64,000 nucleotides of DNA from contig UQPF01000005.1 of NCBI GenBank assembly GCA_900542905.1, positions 62,001-126,000 of the forward strand, written 5' to 3'. The position numbers and the translations under genes were made by a program. Below, in pieces: positions 52,213 through 61,140 of this stretch. The DNA is from an uncultured Collinsella sp. GTDB lineage: Bacteria > Actinomycetota > Coriobacteriia > Coriobacteriales > Coriobacteriaceae. Positions within the stretch are counted from its first letter, which is position 1; every line of letters begins with the position of its first letter. Under the pieces are notes generated by a model. That model was not told the DNA's origin. It ran no database searches and saw nothing but the letters and a program-made list of their open reading frames with translations.

Positions 52213-52742
52213 AGCAGTCCACGCTCCAAAAGCATCTCGGCACAAAGGTAGGAAACGTCCTCGAAGGACTTGTTGCGAATATCGAGGGTAAGGTCGGCGG
52301 CCTGTCGATACAGCGGACGGCGATGCTCAAACAGGCGCGCGGCATGCTCGGGAGAGCGGAAATCGGGGCGCGTGTCGGACCGACGAATCTGGCGAATCGA
52401 ATCCTCGAAATCGCCCTCGAGGTACACGCACGTACCCATTTCGTGCATCAGCTCAATATTCACCGGCGTTTCTACGATACCGCCCCCGCACGAAACCAAC
52501 AGGCTGCGCTCGCTTTGGAGCGAACGGAGCGCCGAGGTCTCGAGCTCGCGAAAACGATCCTCGCCCTCGGTCTTAAAAATCTCGGTTACCGACTTGCCGC
52601 AACGGCGCACGACCAGACGGTCGGTATCGATAAAACGCCGCTTGAACATAGTCCCGACGTTGCGCGCAAGCGTCGACTTGCCCGCGCCCAAAAAGCCGAT
52701 AAAGAAGATATGGTCACAGCCGTGTTTGATGTGCTGAGACAT
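52209..52742 (-). CDS. aroK: Shikimate kinase
   Basis: Phosphorylates shikimate in aromatic amino acid synthesis. 177 residues. Walker A GFLGAGKST (residues 16-24), the DTD magnesium/shikimate motif in FIDTDRLVV, EDRFRELE, and the shikimate-binding SCGGGIVE and later Arg residues. It appears intact, in contrast to the aroB-like partner that overlaps its stop. ATG at 52742. Confidence 0.94.
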   Translation of the reverse strand: MSQHIKHGCDHIFFIGFLGAGKSTLARNVGTMFKRRFIDTDRLVVRRCGKSVTEIFKTEGEDRFRELETSALRSLQSERSLLVSCGGGIVETPVNIELMHEMGTCVYLEGDFEDSIRQIRRSDTRPDFRSPEHAARLFEHRRPLYRQAADLTLDIRNKSFEDVSYLCAEMLLERGLL

Positions 52743-52750
52743 GGCGAAAC

Positions 52751-53248
52751 CTATTCCTCGCAGGGAAGGTCGCGAAGGGCCCGGCGCTCAAAGATACGGA
52801 AGATCTGCGTGTACCACAGGTCCTGGGTTGCCTGCGGCTTGACCAGAATAGTGTCAACGCCGGCAAAGTTTCCGCTCCATACGTCGGTGTACAGCTGGTC
52901 ACCGATCAGTACGGCCTCGTCGGCTGTGGCGCCCAGACGCTTAAGACCCGCTTTCAGGGCAAACGGGGCGGGCTTCATGGCGTGGCTGATGGCCTCGAGC
53001 CCCAACTCGCGCGCCGACGCCATGACCTGGTCGCGATGCCAGTTATTGGACACCATGCACAGCTTAAAGCCCTTGGCATGGGCGGCCTCGAGCCAGGCGG
53101 AAACCGCGGTGGGAACCTGCTCGGTGTCGCGTGGCACCAGGGTGTTATCGCGATCGAGCAGAATGGCGCGTTTGCCGTCGGCCCACAGGGTATCAAGGTC
53201 GATGCGATCGACCGAGGCAACGTATCGTTTGGGGCTAAAAATCCTCAT
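52751..53248 (-). CDS. YqeG-family HAD phosphatase
   Basis: 165 residues of the HAD IIIA type. Motif I DRDNTLVPRD supplies the catalytic Asp pair, SNNW is motif II, KPAPFALKAG holds the Lys, and IGDQLYTDVWSGN is motif IV. It starts 1 base after the mltG stop and ends 8 bases before aroK. The plant and cyanobacterial relatives are phosphatidylglycerophosphate phosphatases, so a role in phospholipid synthesis is possible here. Confidence 0.88.
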   Translation of the reverse strand: MRIFSPKRYVASVDRIDLDTLWADGKRAILLDRDNTLVPRDTEQVPTAVSAWLEAAHAKGFKLCMVSNNWHRDQVMASARELGLEAISHAMKPAPFALKAGLKRLGATADEAVLIGDQLYTDVWSGNFAGVDTILVKPQATQDLWYTQIFRIFERRALRDLPCEE

Positions 53249-53249
53249 G

Positions 53250-54635
53250 TTAATTCCAAGACTGTTGATGCTCTTCGTAGGTTTGCGAGAAGTACTCCTC
53301 GTCCTGCGTAATGTAGAAATACAGGTCATCGGAGTCGGTCGGCTCAAGCGTGGCCTTGAGTGCCTCGAGCGACGGAGAACAGATGGGCGTGGGCGGCAGG
53401 CCCTCGTGCTTATAGGTGTTATACGGACTATCGCTCTGCAGGTCGTCGGCGGTAACCTCGCCACCGGTGACATACATCATGGTCGCATCGCTGTTGAGAT
53501 AGCGCAGACCGTCGAGCTTGCCGGCAAGGCGGTTGTAAAAGACCGAGGCCACGTGCGCACGTTGATCGGCGTTGAGGCCCTCGCGCTCAACGATAGAGGC
53601 CAAGTTGACGATATCGTAGTCGGACATCTCCACACCGTAGCGCTCCTTGATCTTGGCTTCGCAGCTCGCAAAGTCTAGCGACTTATACTCGGTCTTAAAC
53701 TGATCGAGCATAGCGCGAATCACGTCATCGGCCGTCGGCGAATCACCCAACGAATAGGTCTTGGGGAACAAGAAACCCTCGAGCGAGTCGTTGGCGGCGC
53801 CCTTAAGGAAGCTATAGTCGTCCACGTAGTTGGAGGCCTTGGCCTGGTTGAGGAAGTCTTCCTTAGAGATGCTGTCGTAGGCCTGGGCCACACGGTCGGC
53901 GACTTGATCGACCGTTAGGCCCTCAGGGATAGTCAGCGCATTGGAGCCCGCGTTGGGACCTTCCATGAGCTGCTGAACAACCTTGGTCGCATCCATGAGT
54001 GTGGTGAACGAATAGGTACCAGGCTTGAGCGACATATCGGCGTTGAGCTTTTTCACCGCCGCATAATAATCTTTGGGATTTTCGACGATATGGTTCTCGG
54101 AGAGAATCGAAGCGATCGTATCGCCCGAAGCACCATCGGGAATGGTCACCGTAACCTGCTGACCAGCCGTGACCTTCGTATCCTCACCGGCAAAGAAGCC
54201 CTTGACGGCCGGCACGACAAAGAAAGCGATCGCAGCAAGCGCAAGCACGGCGACGACGCCACCGATAATCATAGGCACCGGGGAGCTTTTCTTTTGTGTA
54301 CCACGGCGGACGTGCGTGTTATAGCTCGAGCGCGTAGCCGGAGCAACGCCGTGGGAACCGAGAGCGTGATGCGAATGCGACTGGGGGGCCTGCACTCGCT
54401 GGGTAGATGCCTGCTGCTTAAAGCGGGTACCGCCTGCAGGCTGGGCCGAACGAGCAGAAGGCTGCTGAGCCGTCCGCTGAGCAGGCTGGGCCGAACGAGA
54501 GGAGGACTGCACCGGACGAGCGGCAGGCTGAGCTGCGCGCTGCGTCGGCTGCGCAGGGCGCTGACCAGGCTGAGTAGGGCGCGACGAGGGCTGACCCTGA
54601 CGACTCTGCCGGCGCGGATCGGAAGCGCTAGGCAT
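53250..54635 (-). CDS. mltG: Endolytic murein transglycosylase MltG
   Basis: Cuts nascent glycan strands at the membrane. 461 residues: a disordered cytoplasmic N-terminus of about 115 residues rich in Gln, Pro, Ser and Arg, one membrane helix (about 120-142, PMIIGGVVAVLALAAIAFFV), a LysM-like segment (VTVTIPDGASGDTIASIL), and the YceG catalytic domain with the active Glu in LASIVEREG. VASVFYNRL and LNSDATMMY are also typical. The ATG overlaps the ruvX end by 8 bases. Confidence 0.93.
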   Translation of the reverse strand: MPSASDPRRQSRQGQPSSRPTQPGQRPAQPTQRAAQPAARPVQSSSRSAQPAQRTAQQPSARSAQPAGGTRFKQQASTQRVQAPQSHSHHALGSHGVAPATRSSYNTHVRRGTQKKSSPVPMIIGGVVAVLALAAIAFFVVPAVKGFFAGEDTKVTAGQQVTVTIPDGASGDTIASILSENHIVENPKDYYAAVKKLNADMSLKPGTYSFTTLMDATKVVQQLMEGPNAGSNALTIPEGLTVDQVADRVAQAYDSISKEDFLNQAKASNYVDDYSFLKGAANDSLEGFLFPKTYSLGDSPTADDVIRAMLDQFKTEYKSLDFASCEAKIKERYGVEMSDYDIVNLASIVEREGLNADQRAHVASVFYNRLAGKLDGLRYLNSDATMMYVTGGEVTADDLQSDSPYNTYKHEGLPPTPICSPSLEALKATLEPTDSDDLYFYITQDEEYFSQTYEEHQQSWN

Positions 54636-55056
54636 GCGAAACCTCCTCGTTTTTACGATCGAGCCATGTCTGCAAGAACAGGCTGGCGGCGATCATGTCA
54701 ATCTTGCCCCTCATCTGCTTTTCGTTGAGTCCCTGCTCTCGCAGGATTCGCTTGGCCTCCTGCGAGGACAGACGCTCGTCCTCAAACTCCAGAGGAAGTT
54801 CGAGCTCGTCGGCAATCTTTTGGGCCACGGCGGCGACGCGCTCGGCCTGGGGGCCGGGCTCACCGGCCATGGTCAAGGGACGTCCGCTTACCAGGATATC
54901 GGGCTCATAGTCCTCCACCAGGTAGCGAAACGTCTTTGCCATGCCAGTGACCTCGGCAGCCGGAAGCACCTTGACAGGCATCGCCATCTTGCCATCACGG
55001 CTCGAGACGGCGATGCCAATCCTGGTCTCCCCTATGTCCAGCGCAAGCGCGACCAC
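54628..55056 (-). CDS. ruvX: Putative pre-16S rRNA nuclease / Holliday junction resolvase-like YqgF
   Basis: 142 residues of the RNase H-like YqgF fold: LALDIGETRIGIAVS with the first catalytic Asp, ILVSGRPLTMAGEPGPQAERV, FEDERLSSQEA and KIDMIAASLFLQTWL with the last Asp. Standard length. The start is the GTG at 55056, 17 bases after the alaS stop. The alaS-ruvX-mltG order is typical of Gram-positive bacteria. Confidence 0.93.
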   Translation of the reverse strand: MVALALDIGETRIGIAVSSRDGKMAMPVKVLPAAEVTGMAKTFRYLVEDYEPDILVSGRPLTMAGEPGPQAERVAAVAQKIADELELPLEFEDERLSSQEAKRILREQGLNEKQMRGKIDMIAASLFLQTWLDRKNEEVSHA

Positions 55057-55073
55057 AGCGACTACTTAGGTTC

Positions 55074-57731
55074 TTAGGCGCCGAGCGCGGTCTTGGCGGC
55101 CGCAAGGGCATCGGCGATACCGGCAGCGTTCTTGCCACCGGCCTGGGCCATGTTGGGACGGCCGCCACCGCGACCATCGACCAGGCACGCGATCTGCTTG
55201 ATCACGTTGCCGGCGTGGAAACCGGCCTTCACGGCGTCATCGGAGCCGGCGGCGAGCAGGGCCGGGGTGCCCTTCTCGGTCACGCTGGCAACAACGCAGG
55301 CGACAGGGCCGGCGACCTTCTGGTGCACGGTATCCCAAACGTTGCGCAGGTCAGCGGCCTCGAGACCCTGAAGCTCAGCAACAACGAGCTTGTAGCCATT
55401 CAGCTCGACAGCACCCTCGATGGCGTTGGAGATCGCATCGGAGGAGCCACCAGTGAGCGCCTTCTTGAGCTTGTTGGACGTCTCGCGCAGCTCGGCCTGC
55501 AGGTTCTCCACGCGGGCGGGAACCTCGTCGACGCGGCACTTGAGCGCAGCGGCGGCGGCGTCAACGAGCGCCAGGCGGTCGGCCATGTAGTCGAGGGCAC
55601 CCTTAGAGGTCACGGCCTCGATACGGCGGACATTGGAGCCCGTGGAGGACTCGGAAATGATCTTGAAGAGGCCAATCTCGGCGGTATTGGCGGCATGAGT
55701 GCCACCACAGAGCTCGCGGGAGAACGGCTGGTCCTCGGCGCCCACGGAGACGACGCGGACAACATCGCCGTACTTCTCTCCAAACAGAGCGACAGCGCCG
55801 GCAGCCTTAGCCTCGTCGATGCCCATGACACGGGTCACAACCGGCTTGGAAGCGAAGATCTGCTGGTTGACCAGGTCCTCGACAGCCTTGAGCTGCTCGG
55901 AGGACAGGGCCTCGAAGTGCGTGAAGTCAAAGCGCAGGTGCTCGGGCGTCACCAGCGAACCGGCCTGGGAGACATGCTCGCCCAGGACCTGCTTAAGGGC
56001 GGCGTCGAGCAGGTGCGTGGCGGTGTGGTTGCGGCGCAGGAAGCCACGGCGCTCGGCGTCGAGCGCGGCGGTAACAGCGGCACCGACAGTCAGCGTGCCC
56101 TCGGCAACGTGCGCGACGTGGGCATACAGGCCGTTGTGGTTCTTGGTGTCGGCAACGGTCAGAACAACGCCCTCGGCGGAAAGCTTGCCGGCATCGCCCT
56201 GCTGGCCACCCATCTCGGCATAGAACGGGGTGCGGTCGAGCACAACCTCGACATCCTCGCCGGCGGCAGCAGACTCGACGGACTCGCCGTTGCGCACGAT
56301 GGCGACAACCTTGGCGCCCTCGATCACATCGTTGTCATAGCCGTCGAACTCGGTCGCTGCGACCTTGTCCGAAAGCTCGACCCACACGTCGTTGAAGCTG
56401 CCCCAGGCGTCGCCCTTGGCATTGGCGCGGGCGCGGGCCTTCTGGTCCTCCATGCAGGCAGTGAAGCCGTCCATATCGACGTCGTGGCCAGCGGTGCCGG
56501 CGATCTCGACGGTCAGATCGATGGGGAAACCAAAGGTGTCGTGCAGTTTAAAGGCGACATCGCCCGGAAGCACGGCGCCCTCGGCAAGCGCTGCCAGGGC
56601 CTCGTCCAGATAGACGCGGCCGTTGTCGAGCGTCGTGGAGAAGCGCTCCTCCTCGGAGGCGACGATACCCTTGACGAGCGCGACATTCTTGAGCAGCTCG
56701 GGATAAGCCTCGCCCATCTGAGCGTTAACCTCGTCGATGAACTTGGTCAGGAAGGCGCCCTCGATGCCCAGCAGGCGACCGTGGAACACGGCACGACGGA
56801 GCAGGCGGCGAAGGACGTACTCGCGACCCTCGTTACCGGGAAGGATGCCGTCCGAGATCATAAAGTCGACGGCACGGGAGTGGTCGGCGATGATACGCAG
56901 GGAGCGGCTGGCGCCAGAGTAATCGTCGGCGTCATAGGTCTTGCCGCTAATCTTCTCGCCCAGCTTGATGAGGTGCTGCATCAGATCGCCGTCGTAGTTG
57001 GCGGTCTTGTGCTGCATGATGGCGGCCATGCGCTCCAGGCCCATGCCCGTATCGAGGTTGCGGTGCGGCAGCTCCGGCAAGGAGCCGTCCTCCTGGCAGT
57101 CGTACTGGGTAAAGACGAGGTTCCAGAACTCCAGGAAGCGGTCGCAGTCGCAGCCAGGCTTGCAGTCGGGGCTGCCGCAGCCGACCTCCTCGCCCATGTC
57201 AAAGTAGATCTCTGAGCACGGACCGCAGGGACCGGTGGGGCCAGCGGCCCAGAAGTTATCGTCCTCGCCCAGGCGGGAGATGTGGTCCTCAGCAACGCCC
57301 AGAGAACGCCACACGTCGTGGGTCTCGTCGTCCTCGGTAAAGACGGTGAAGTACAGGCGGTCGAGCGGCAGCTTGAACTCCTTGGTGATGAGCTCAAAGG
57401 CCCAGGCGCAAGCCTGCTCCTTGGAGACGCCGCCAAAAGAGAAGTCGCCGAGCATCTCGAAGAAGGACAGGTGACGGCCGTCCTCGCCGATGCAATCGAT
57501 GTCGTTGGTGCGGACGCACTTCTGGCAAGAGATCGCGCCGATCTCCTTCATGGTCTTCTTGCCCTGGTAGTACTCCTTAAACTGGTTCATGCCGGCGTTG
57601 GCAAGCAGCAGCGAAGGATCGTCGGGAACAAGAGACGAAGAAGGATAGAGCTTAAGACCGCGCTCCTCAAAGAAGTTGAGGAACTTGGAGCGAATCTCGG
57701 CCGTAGTCATTGACGGGTAGTCAGCACTCAT
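55074..57731 (-). CDS. alaS: Alanyl-tRNA synthetase
   Basis: Class II synthetase, 885 residues, usual length. The start is placed at 57731 (MSADYPSMTT) because GAGGAG lies upstream. N-terminal catalytic motif 1 is RSKFLNFFEERG, then the editing domain has the zinc-binding HTATHLL (near 568) and CGGTHAANT (near 674), and the C-terminal C-Ala domain ends with GGRPNMAQAGGK. No T-box leader was seen upstream. First gene of the housekeeping run. Confidence 0.96.
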   Translation of the reverse strand: MSADYPSMTTAEIRSKFLNFFEERGLKLYPSSSLVPDDPSLLLANAGMNQFKEYYQGKKTMKEIGAISCQKCVRTNDIDCIGEDGRHLSFFEMLGDFSFGGVSKEQACAWAFELITKEFKLPLDRLYFTVFTEDDETHDVWRSLGVAEDHISRLGEDDNFWAAGPTGPCGPCSEIYFDMGEEVGCGSPDCKPGCDCDRFLEFWNLVFTQYDCQEDGSLPELPHRNLDTGMGLERMAAIMQHKTANYDGDLMQHLIKLGEKISGKTYDADDYSGASRSLRIIADHSRAVDFMISDGILPGNEGREYVLRRLLRRAVFHGRLLGIEGAFLTKFIDEVNAQMGEAYPELLKNVALVKGIVASEEERFSTTLDNGRVYLDEALAALAEGAVLPGDVAFKLHDTFGFPIDLTVEIAGTAGHDVDMDGFTACMEDQKARARANAKGDAWGSFNDVWVELSDKVAATEFDGYDNDVIEGAKVVAIVRNGESVESAAAGEDVEVVLDRTPFYAEMGGQQGDAGKLSAEGVVLTVADTKNHNGLYAHVAHVAEGTLTVGAAVTAALDAERRGFLRRNHTATHLLDAALKQVLGEHVSQAGSLVTPEHLRFDFTHFEALSSEQLKAVEDLVNQQIFASKPVVTRVMGIDEAKAAGAVALFGEKYGDVVRVVSVGAEDQPFSRELCGGTHAANTAEIGLFKIISESSTGSNVRRIEAVTSKGALDYMADRLALVDAAAAALKCRVDEVPARVENLQAELRETSNKLKKALTGGSSDAISNAIEGAVELNGYKLVVAELQGLEAADLRNVWDTVHQKVAGPVACVVASVTEKGTPALLAAGSDDAVKAGFHAGNVIKQIACLVDGRGGGRPNMAQAGGKNAAGIADALAAAKTALGA

Positions 57732-57810
57732 AGAGGGAATCTCCTCGGTTTCACATCGAAACAGTTCAAACGTAACGATATTACCATCCCGCCGCGCCTG
57801 TGCAAAAAAG

Positions 57811-57833
57811 AGGGCCGGCACAATGCCGGCCCT
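57811..57833 (-). terminator. Terminator between the AI-2E transporter gene and alaS
   Basis: AGGGCCGGCA (57811-57820) pairs with TGCCGGCCCT (57824-57833). On the minus strand it is followed by CTTTTTT. Confidence 0.88.
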
Positions 57834-57883
57834 TCAGCGAAATTGCATGTTAGCGCGTATGAATATTAATCCGAATTACCCCG

Positions 57884-59293
57884 CTAGTTGTCGTCATCGT
57901 CCATGGAGCCGTCGATGCCGGTTTTGGTGTCGTCGTTCATATTGAAATCGTCGTCTTTGGCGAAGGGATTCTTGAAAAAGCCCGTAGCATCGGGCTGAAG
58001 GCCCGAGAGCTTCATCCAGGGATTATCGAGCTCGGGTTTGGGCATGGCCTGGGCCTCGGGCGCAGTCTCGTTACCGATGAGCTCGGACTCATAGATGAAG
58101 GTGTCGTCGCCGAGCGCGTCGTAGGCGGCGACCGGGTTGCCATCGGCATCGCGGTACGGCGTGCCCTTAAACACGGCTCCGTCATAGGCCACAAGCTGAC
58201 GGCCGGTCTCATTCTCGAAGTAGTACACGAAGATGCCCTTGAGGGCCGCACAAAGCGGGATGGCAATAATCATGCCGATGGGCCCCATGAGTGCCGAACC
58301 AATAACGAGAGCCGTAAGGCTCATAATGGGATGCACCTGCACTGAGCTCTGCATGACCTTAGGCGAAATCACATTGTCGGTGACGTTTTGCGCGACCATC
58401 GTCACGATGAGCGTCCATAACGCCAACATGGGGCTGAACATGAAACCGAGTACCGTGGCGATTGCTGCGCTCACCCAGGGACCGACGACCGGAACCAAAT
58501 GCATGATGCCGGTAAAGATAGCCATGAGCGCCGCATACGGATGACCGATGATCATAAAACCGATAAAGGCGAGGAAACCACCGCAGATGGACGTCACGAC
58601 CATACCGCGCATGTAGCCGCCGACAGAGCGAGAAAGGATGGCGACCATAAAGCGGTACGAGGTCTCCTTCTCCTGACCGATGATGGTGCAAATCTCGTGA
58701 TGCATGCGAGGGTAGTCGCAGGCCATCCAGTAGGCAAGCACCAGACCAAGGAAGATCACGAACAACTGCGAGGCCGTATTGGTGATGAGCGGGAACACAC
58801 CGCGACCAAGCTCGGCAGCAATCTGAGACACATACTTCGATGCCACGGTAACCAGGGACGAAAGATTATCGTCCAAATACTCCTTGAGCGGCGTGTTGTT
58901 GAGCGTCTTGGCATGCGAGATCATCTCATTGAGATCGCCACCCGCAACACGAAGCTGCTCGGGCAGGCGGCTCAGGACTTCCATGATCTGACCAAAGAGA
59001 ATCGGCGACAAGATGCAAACGACACCGACGAGCACGGCAACAACAACAATAAGCGCGACAAGCGAACCGATGCCGCGATTCACGCCATGGTGCTCGAGCC
59101 AGTTGGTGATCGGGGACATCACAAAAGCAATGATGGAACCGACGGCAAGAAACTCAATAACCGGTGCCAGGATGCCCATAAGGTTAAAGATGACAGCGGC
59201 GATGACAATGCAGCCGACAACAGCCCAAATGCGCAGCGTCAGAATGCGGGTGTCGCGCAGCACGCGATCGGTTTGTTGGGGGTGCTCACTCAT
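57884..59293 (-). CDS. AI-2E (PerM) family transporter
   Basis: 469 residues with about eight membrane segments and a conserved central block (HLVPVVGPWVSAAIATV) followed by QNVTDNVISPKVM and PIMSLTALVIGSALMGPIGMIIAIP. The family contains the autoinducer-2 exporter TqsA and ion antiporters, so the substrate is open. The C-terminal roughly 110 residues are acidic and cytoplasmic. The ATG overlaps the sigma factor stop (ATGA), so it belongs to that operon. Confidence 0.88.
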   Translation of the reverse strand: MSEHPQQTDRVLRDTRILTLRIWAVVGCIVIAAVIFNLMGILAPVIEFLAVGSIIAFVMSPITNWLEHHGVNRGIGSLVALIVVVAVLVGVVCILSPILFGQIMEVLSRLPEQLRVAGGDLNEMISHAKTLNNTPLKEYLDDNLSSLVTVASKYVSQIAAELGRGVFPLITNTASQLFVIFLGLVLAYWMACDYPRMHHEICTIIGQEKETSYRFMVAILSRSVGGYMRGMVVTSICGGFLAFIGFMIIGHPYAALMAIFTGIMHLVPVVGPWVSAAIATVLGFMFSPMLALWTLIVTMVAQNVTDNVISPKVMQSSVQVHPIMSLTALVIGSALMGPIGMIIAIPLCAALKGIFVYYFENETGRQLVAYDGAVFKGTPYRDADGNPVAAYDALGDDTFIYESELIGNETAPEAQAMPKPELDNPWMKLSGLQPDATGFFKNPFAKDDDFNMNDDTKTGIDGSMDDDDN

Positions 59294-60081
59294 GAACGAA
59301 TCATCACTCCGTCGGGGTCGATCTTGTCCTGAATCTTCTTAAGCGTGCGGCGCAGCAGACGCGAAACCTGCACCTGCGAGATGCCCAGCTTCTTGGCAAT
59401 CTCGATCTGGGTCATGCCCTTCACAAAGCGCAGCTCGATCACCTCGCGCTCGCGCGGCGAGAAATCGCGGATGGCTTCCTCGATCACCAGGCGGTCATCG
59501 GTAAAGTCGAGCTCGTTGTCATCGTCGGCGTAACGGTCGAGAATCGAGGGCGCATCGTCGGAATCGGACGCACCAGGAGCCTCGATGGGCACCGAGGTAT
59601 AGGCCGAAGACGATTCCATAGCCTCGAGGACCTCATCGACAGTCACATCTAGATACTCAGCGATCTCCTCAACCTTGGGCGAACGCTGCAGCTCGTTGGT
59701 AAGTTTGTCAGTAGCCTGGTTGACCTTGGCCGAGAGCTCCTGCAGACGACGCGGTACGCGCACGCTCCAGCCCTTGTCGCGGAAATGGCGTTTGATCTCG
59801 CCCAGGATAGTGGGTGTCGCAAACGTCGTGAACTCGAGTCCGCGCTCGGGGTCAAAGCGGTCGATAGCCTTGAGCAAACCCAGATAGCCGACCTGCATGA
59901 GGTCGTCGAGCGGCTCGCCGCGATTCTTAAATTTGTTGGCAAGAAACCTTACCAGGTTCATATGGGACATGACGAGCTGTTCGCGGGCGTCCGGATCACC
60001 GGTCTCCTTGTAGCGACGAAACAGCTCGCGGGTTTTCTCCTTGTCCCAAGCGGTCTTGCCGCTCCGGGAACGTTCGGTCAT
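59290..60081 (-). CDS. SigB/SigF-type alternative sigma factor
   Basis: 263 residues with regions 2, 3 and 4 of a sigma-70 B/F/G group factor: MSHMNLVRFLANKFKNRGE, DDLMQVGYLGLLKAIDRFDPERG, FTTFATPTILGEIKRHFRDKGW, VRVPRRLQEL, and the C-terminal helix-turn-helix IEIAKKLGISQVQVSRLLRR. The partner gene directly upstream encodes an RsbW-like protein, which supports control by an anti-sigma factor. It probably drives a general stress regulon. Confidence 0.92.
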   Translation of the reverse strand: MTERSRSGKTAWDKEKTRELFRRYKETGDPDAREQLVMSHMNLVRFLANKFKNRGEPLDDLMQVGYLGLLKAIDRFDPERGLEFTTFATPTILGEIKRHFRDKGWSVRVPRRLQELSAKVNQATDKLTNELQRSPKVEEIAEYLDVTVDEVLEAMESSSAYTSVPIEAPGASDSDDAPSILDRYADDDNELDFTDDRLVIEEAIRDFSPREREVIELRFVKGMTQIEIAKKLGISQVQVSRLLRRTLKKIQDKIDPDGVMIRS

Positions 60082-60082
60082 A

Positions 60083-60460
60083 TTAAATATCCGCCTTGAG
60101 GTCGAGGGAAAGCGTCAGGGGCGCCGCAGTCTTTTCGTAGGAGTCGCACACGCTCGCCAAAATAAGCTCGGCATAAACAGCAGCCTGGTCATCCTCGTCG
60201 ACGGTGGCCTGATCGCCAAAGGTAAAGGTCATGCCAACGTGAGATTCATCGACATCGAATTTGATTGAGATGTCGTCGGAATCAACAGCCGTGCAGCCAA
60301 AGATAAAGGCTTCCTCGGCAGCCATGCGGATGTCCTCGATGCGATCGACAGACATAGAGCACAGGGCACCAACGTTGGCTGCCGTCATGCGCACAAGGCG
60401 AGCGAGACGCGGGTCACCGGCAACGGTCAGCGTGATAGGGCAGGTTGCTTCGCTACTCAT
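60083..60460 (-). CDS. RsbW-like anti-sigma factor (HATPase fold)
   Basis: 125 residues. Start at 60460. The visible N-box is IEDIRMAAEEAFIFG, as in RsbW/SpoIIAB-type GHKL ATPases; the G-boxes are weak. It lies 1 base upstream of the sigma gene and overlaps the DUF948-like gene by 8 bases. By analogy it should hold the sigma factor inactive. An anti-anti-sigma gene (RsbV type) is not present in the operon. Confidence 0.75.
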   Translation of the reverse strand: MSSEATCPITLTVAGDPRLARLVRMTAANVGALCSMSVDRIEDIRMAAEEAFIFGCTAVDSDDISIKFDVDESHVGMTFTFGDQATVDEDDQAAVYAELILASVCDSYEKTAAPLTLSLDLKADI

Positions 60461-61040
60461 CGCAGGACTCCTCAGAGGTCTCGGCGGGCGTATAGGTGTA
60501 ATACTGAGCCGGCTTGGATACAGACTTCTGACCATCATCGTCGCCCGCGGCGGCCTCGTCCTCGCCAATTAGGACGCGCTCGGTAGGCTGCTCGGCCTCC
60601 GCAGCGGCAGCGGCGAGCTTGCGATCGGCGTCGGCTGCAGGAGCCTTCACCTTATTGAAGAGCTTCTGCACAGCACCGGCGGCAGAGTCGGTCACGCTCG
60701 ACACAGCATTGCTGGCCTCGGCCATGCTGCCCGTAACCTCGGAAATGTCGCGAACCACGGCTTCGACCTCTACGAGATTGGAGGTAAGGGCATCAACTGC
60801 CGTCTTGCTCGACTTAAGCAGCGGCTCCATCTGGGCAAGCGCCGGCGTAAGCTCATCGACAGCGCCATCGAGCTTTGCCACCACAGGCTGAGCCTCGGCG
60901 ATGGTATTGTTGAGGTCGTTCACGGTCTTATCGAGCGAGTCGACAACATTGCGTGTCTTGCGCAGGGTAAGCGCGAGCTCAGCGATGGCCCACACGCCGG
61001 CAACGGCGAGCAGCAGCAGGGCGATTTGAATGGGACTCAT
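60453..61040 (-). CDS. DUF948-like membrane-anchored coiled-coil protein
   Basis: 195 residues: one N-terminal membrane helix (residues 4-24), a long heptad-rich helical part with SLDKTVNDLNNTIAEAQPVV and similar repeats (about 30-140), and an acidic, Ala-rich C-terminus. Short relatives in Firmicutes (YtxG and others) are stress-induced and under SigB. Here it is the first gene of the sigma factor operon. ATG at 61040 after GGGAGG. Confidence 0.7.
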   Translation of the reverse strand: MSPIQIALLLLAVAGVWAIAELALTLRKTRNVVDSLDKTVNDLNNTIAEAQPVVAKLDGAVDELTPALAQMEPLLKSSKTAVDALTSNLVEVEAVVRDISEVTGSMAEASNAVSSVTDSAAGAVQKLFNKVKAPAADADRKLAAAAAEAEQPTERVLIGEDEAAAGDDDGQKSVSKPAQYYTYTPAETSEESCDE

Positions 61041-61140
61041 ACAAGCCTCCCGGAAAAATCGAAATACAGACGCTTTTCATGGTACCCCAAAGGGGACCGA
61101 ACATGCCAAGAGCAGCAACGTGGGACAAAATTATCAGCAG

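Noticed and set aside
55215..57215. A plus-strand open frame of over 660 codons opposite alaS
   Set aside because: Same pattern: a mirror of third-position GC bias on the strand opposite a certain gene, without motifs.
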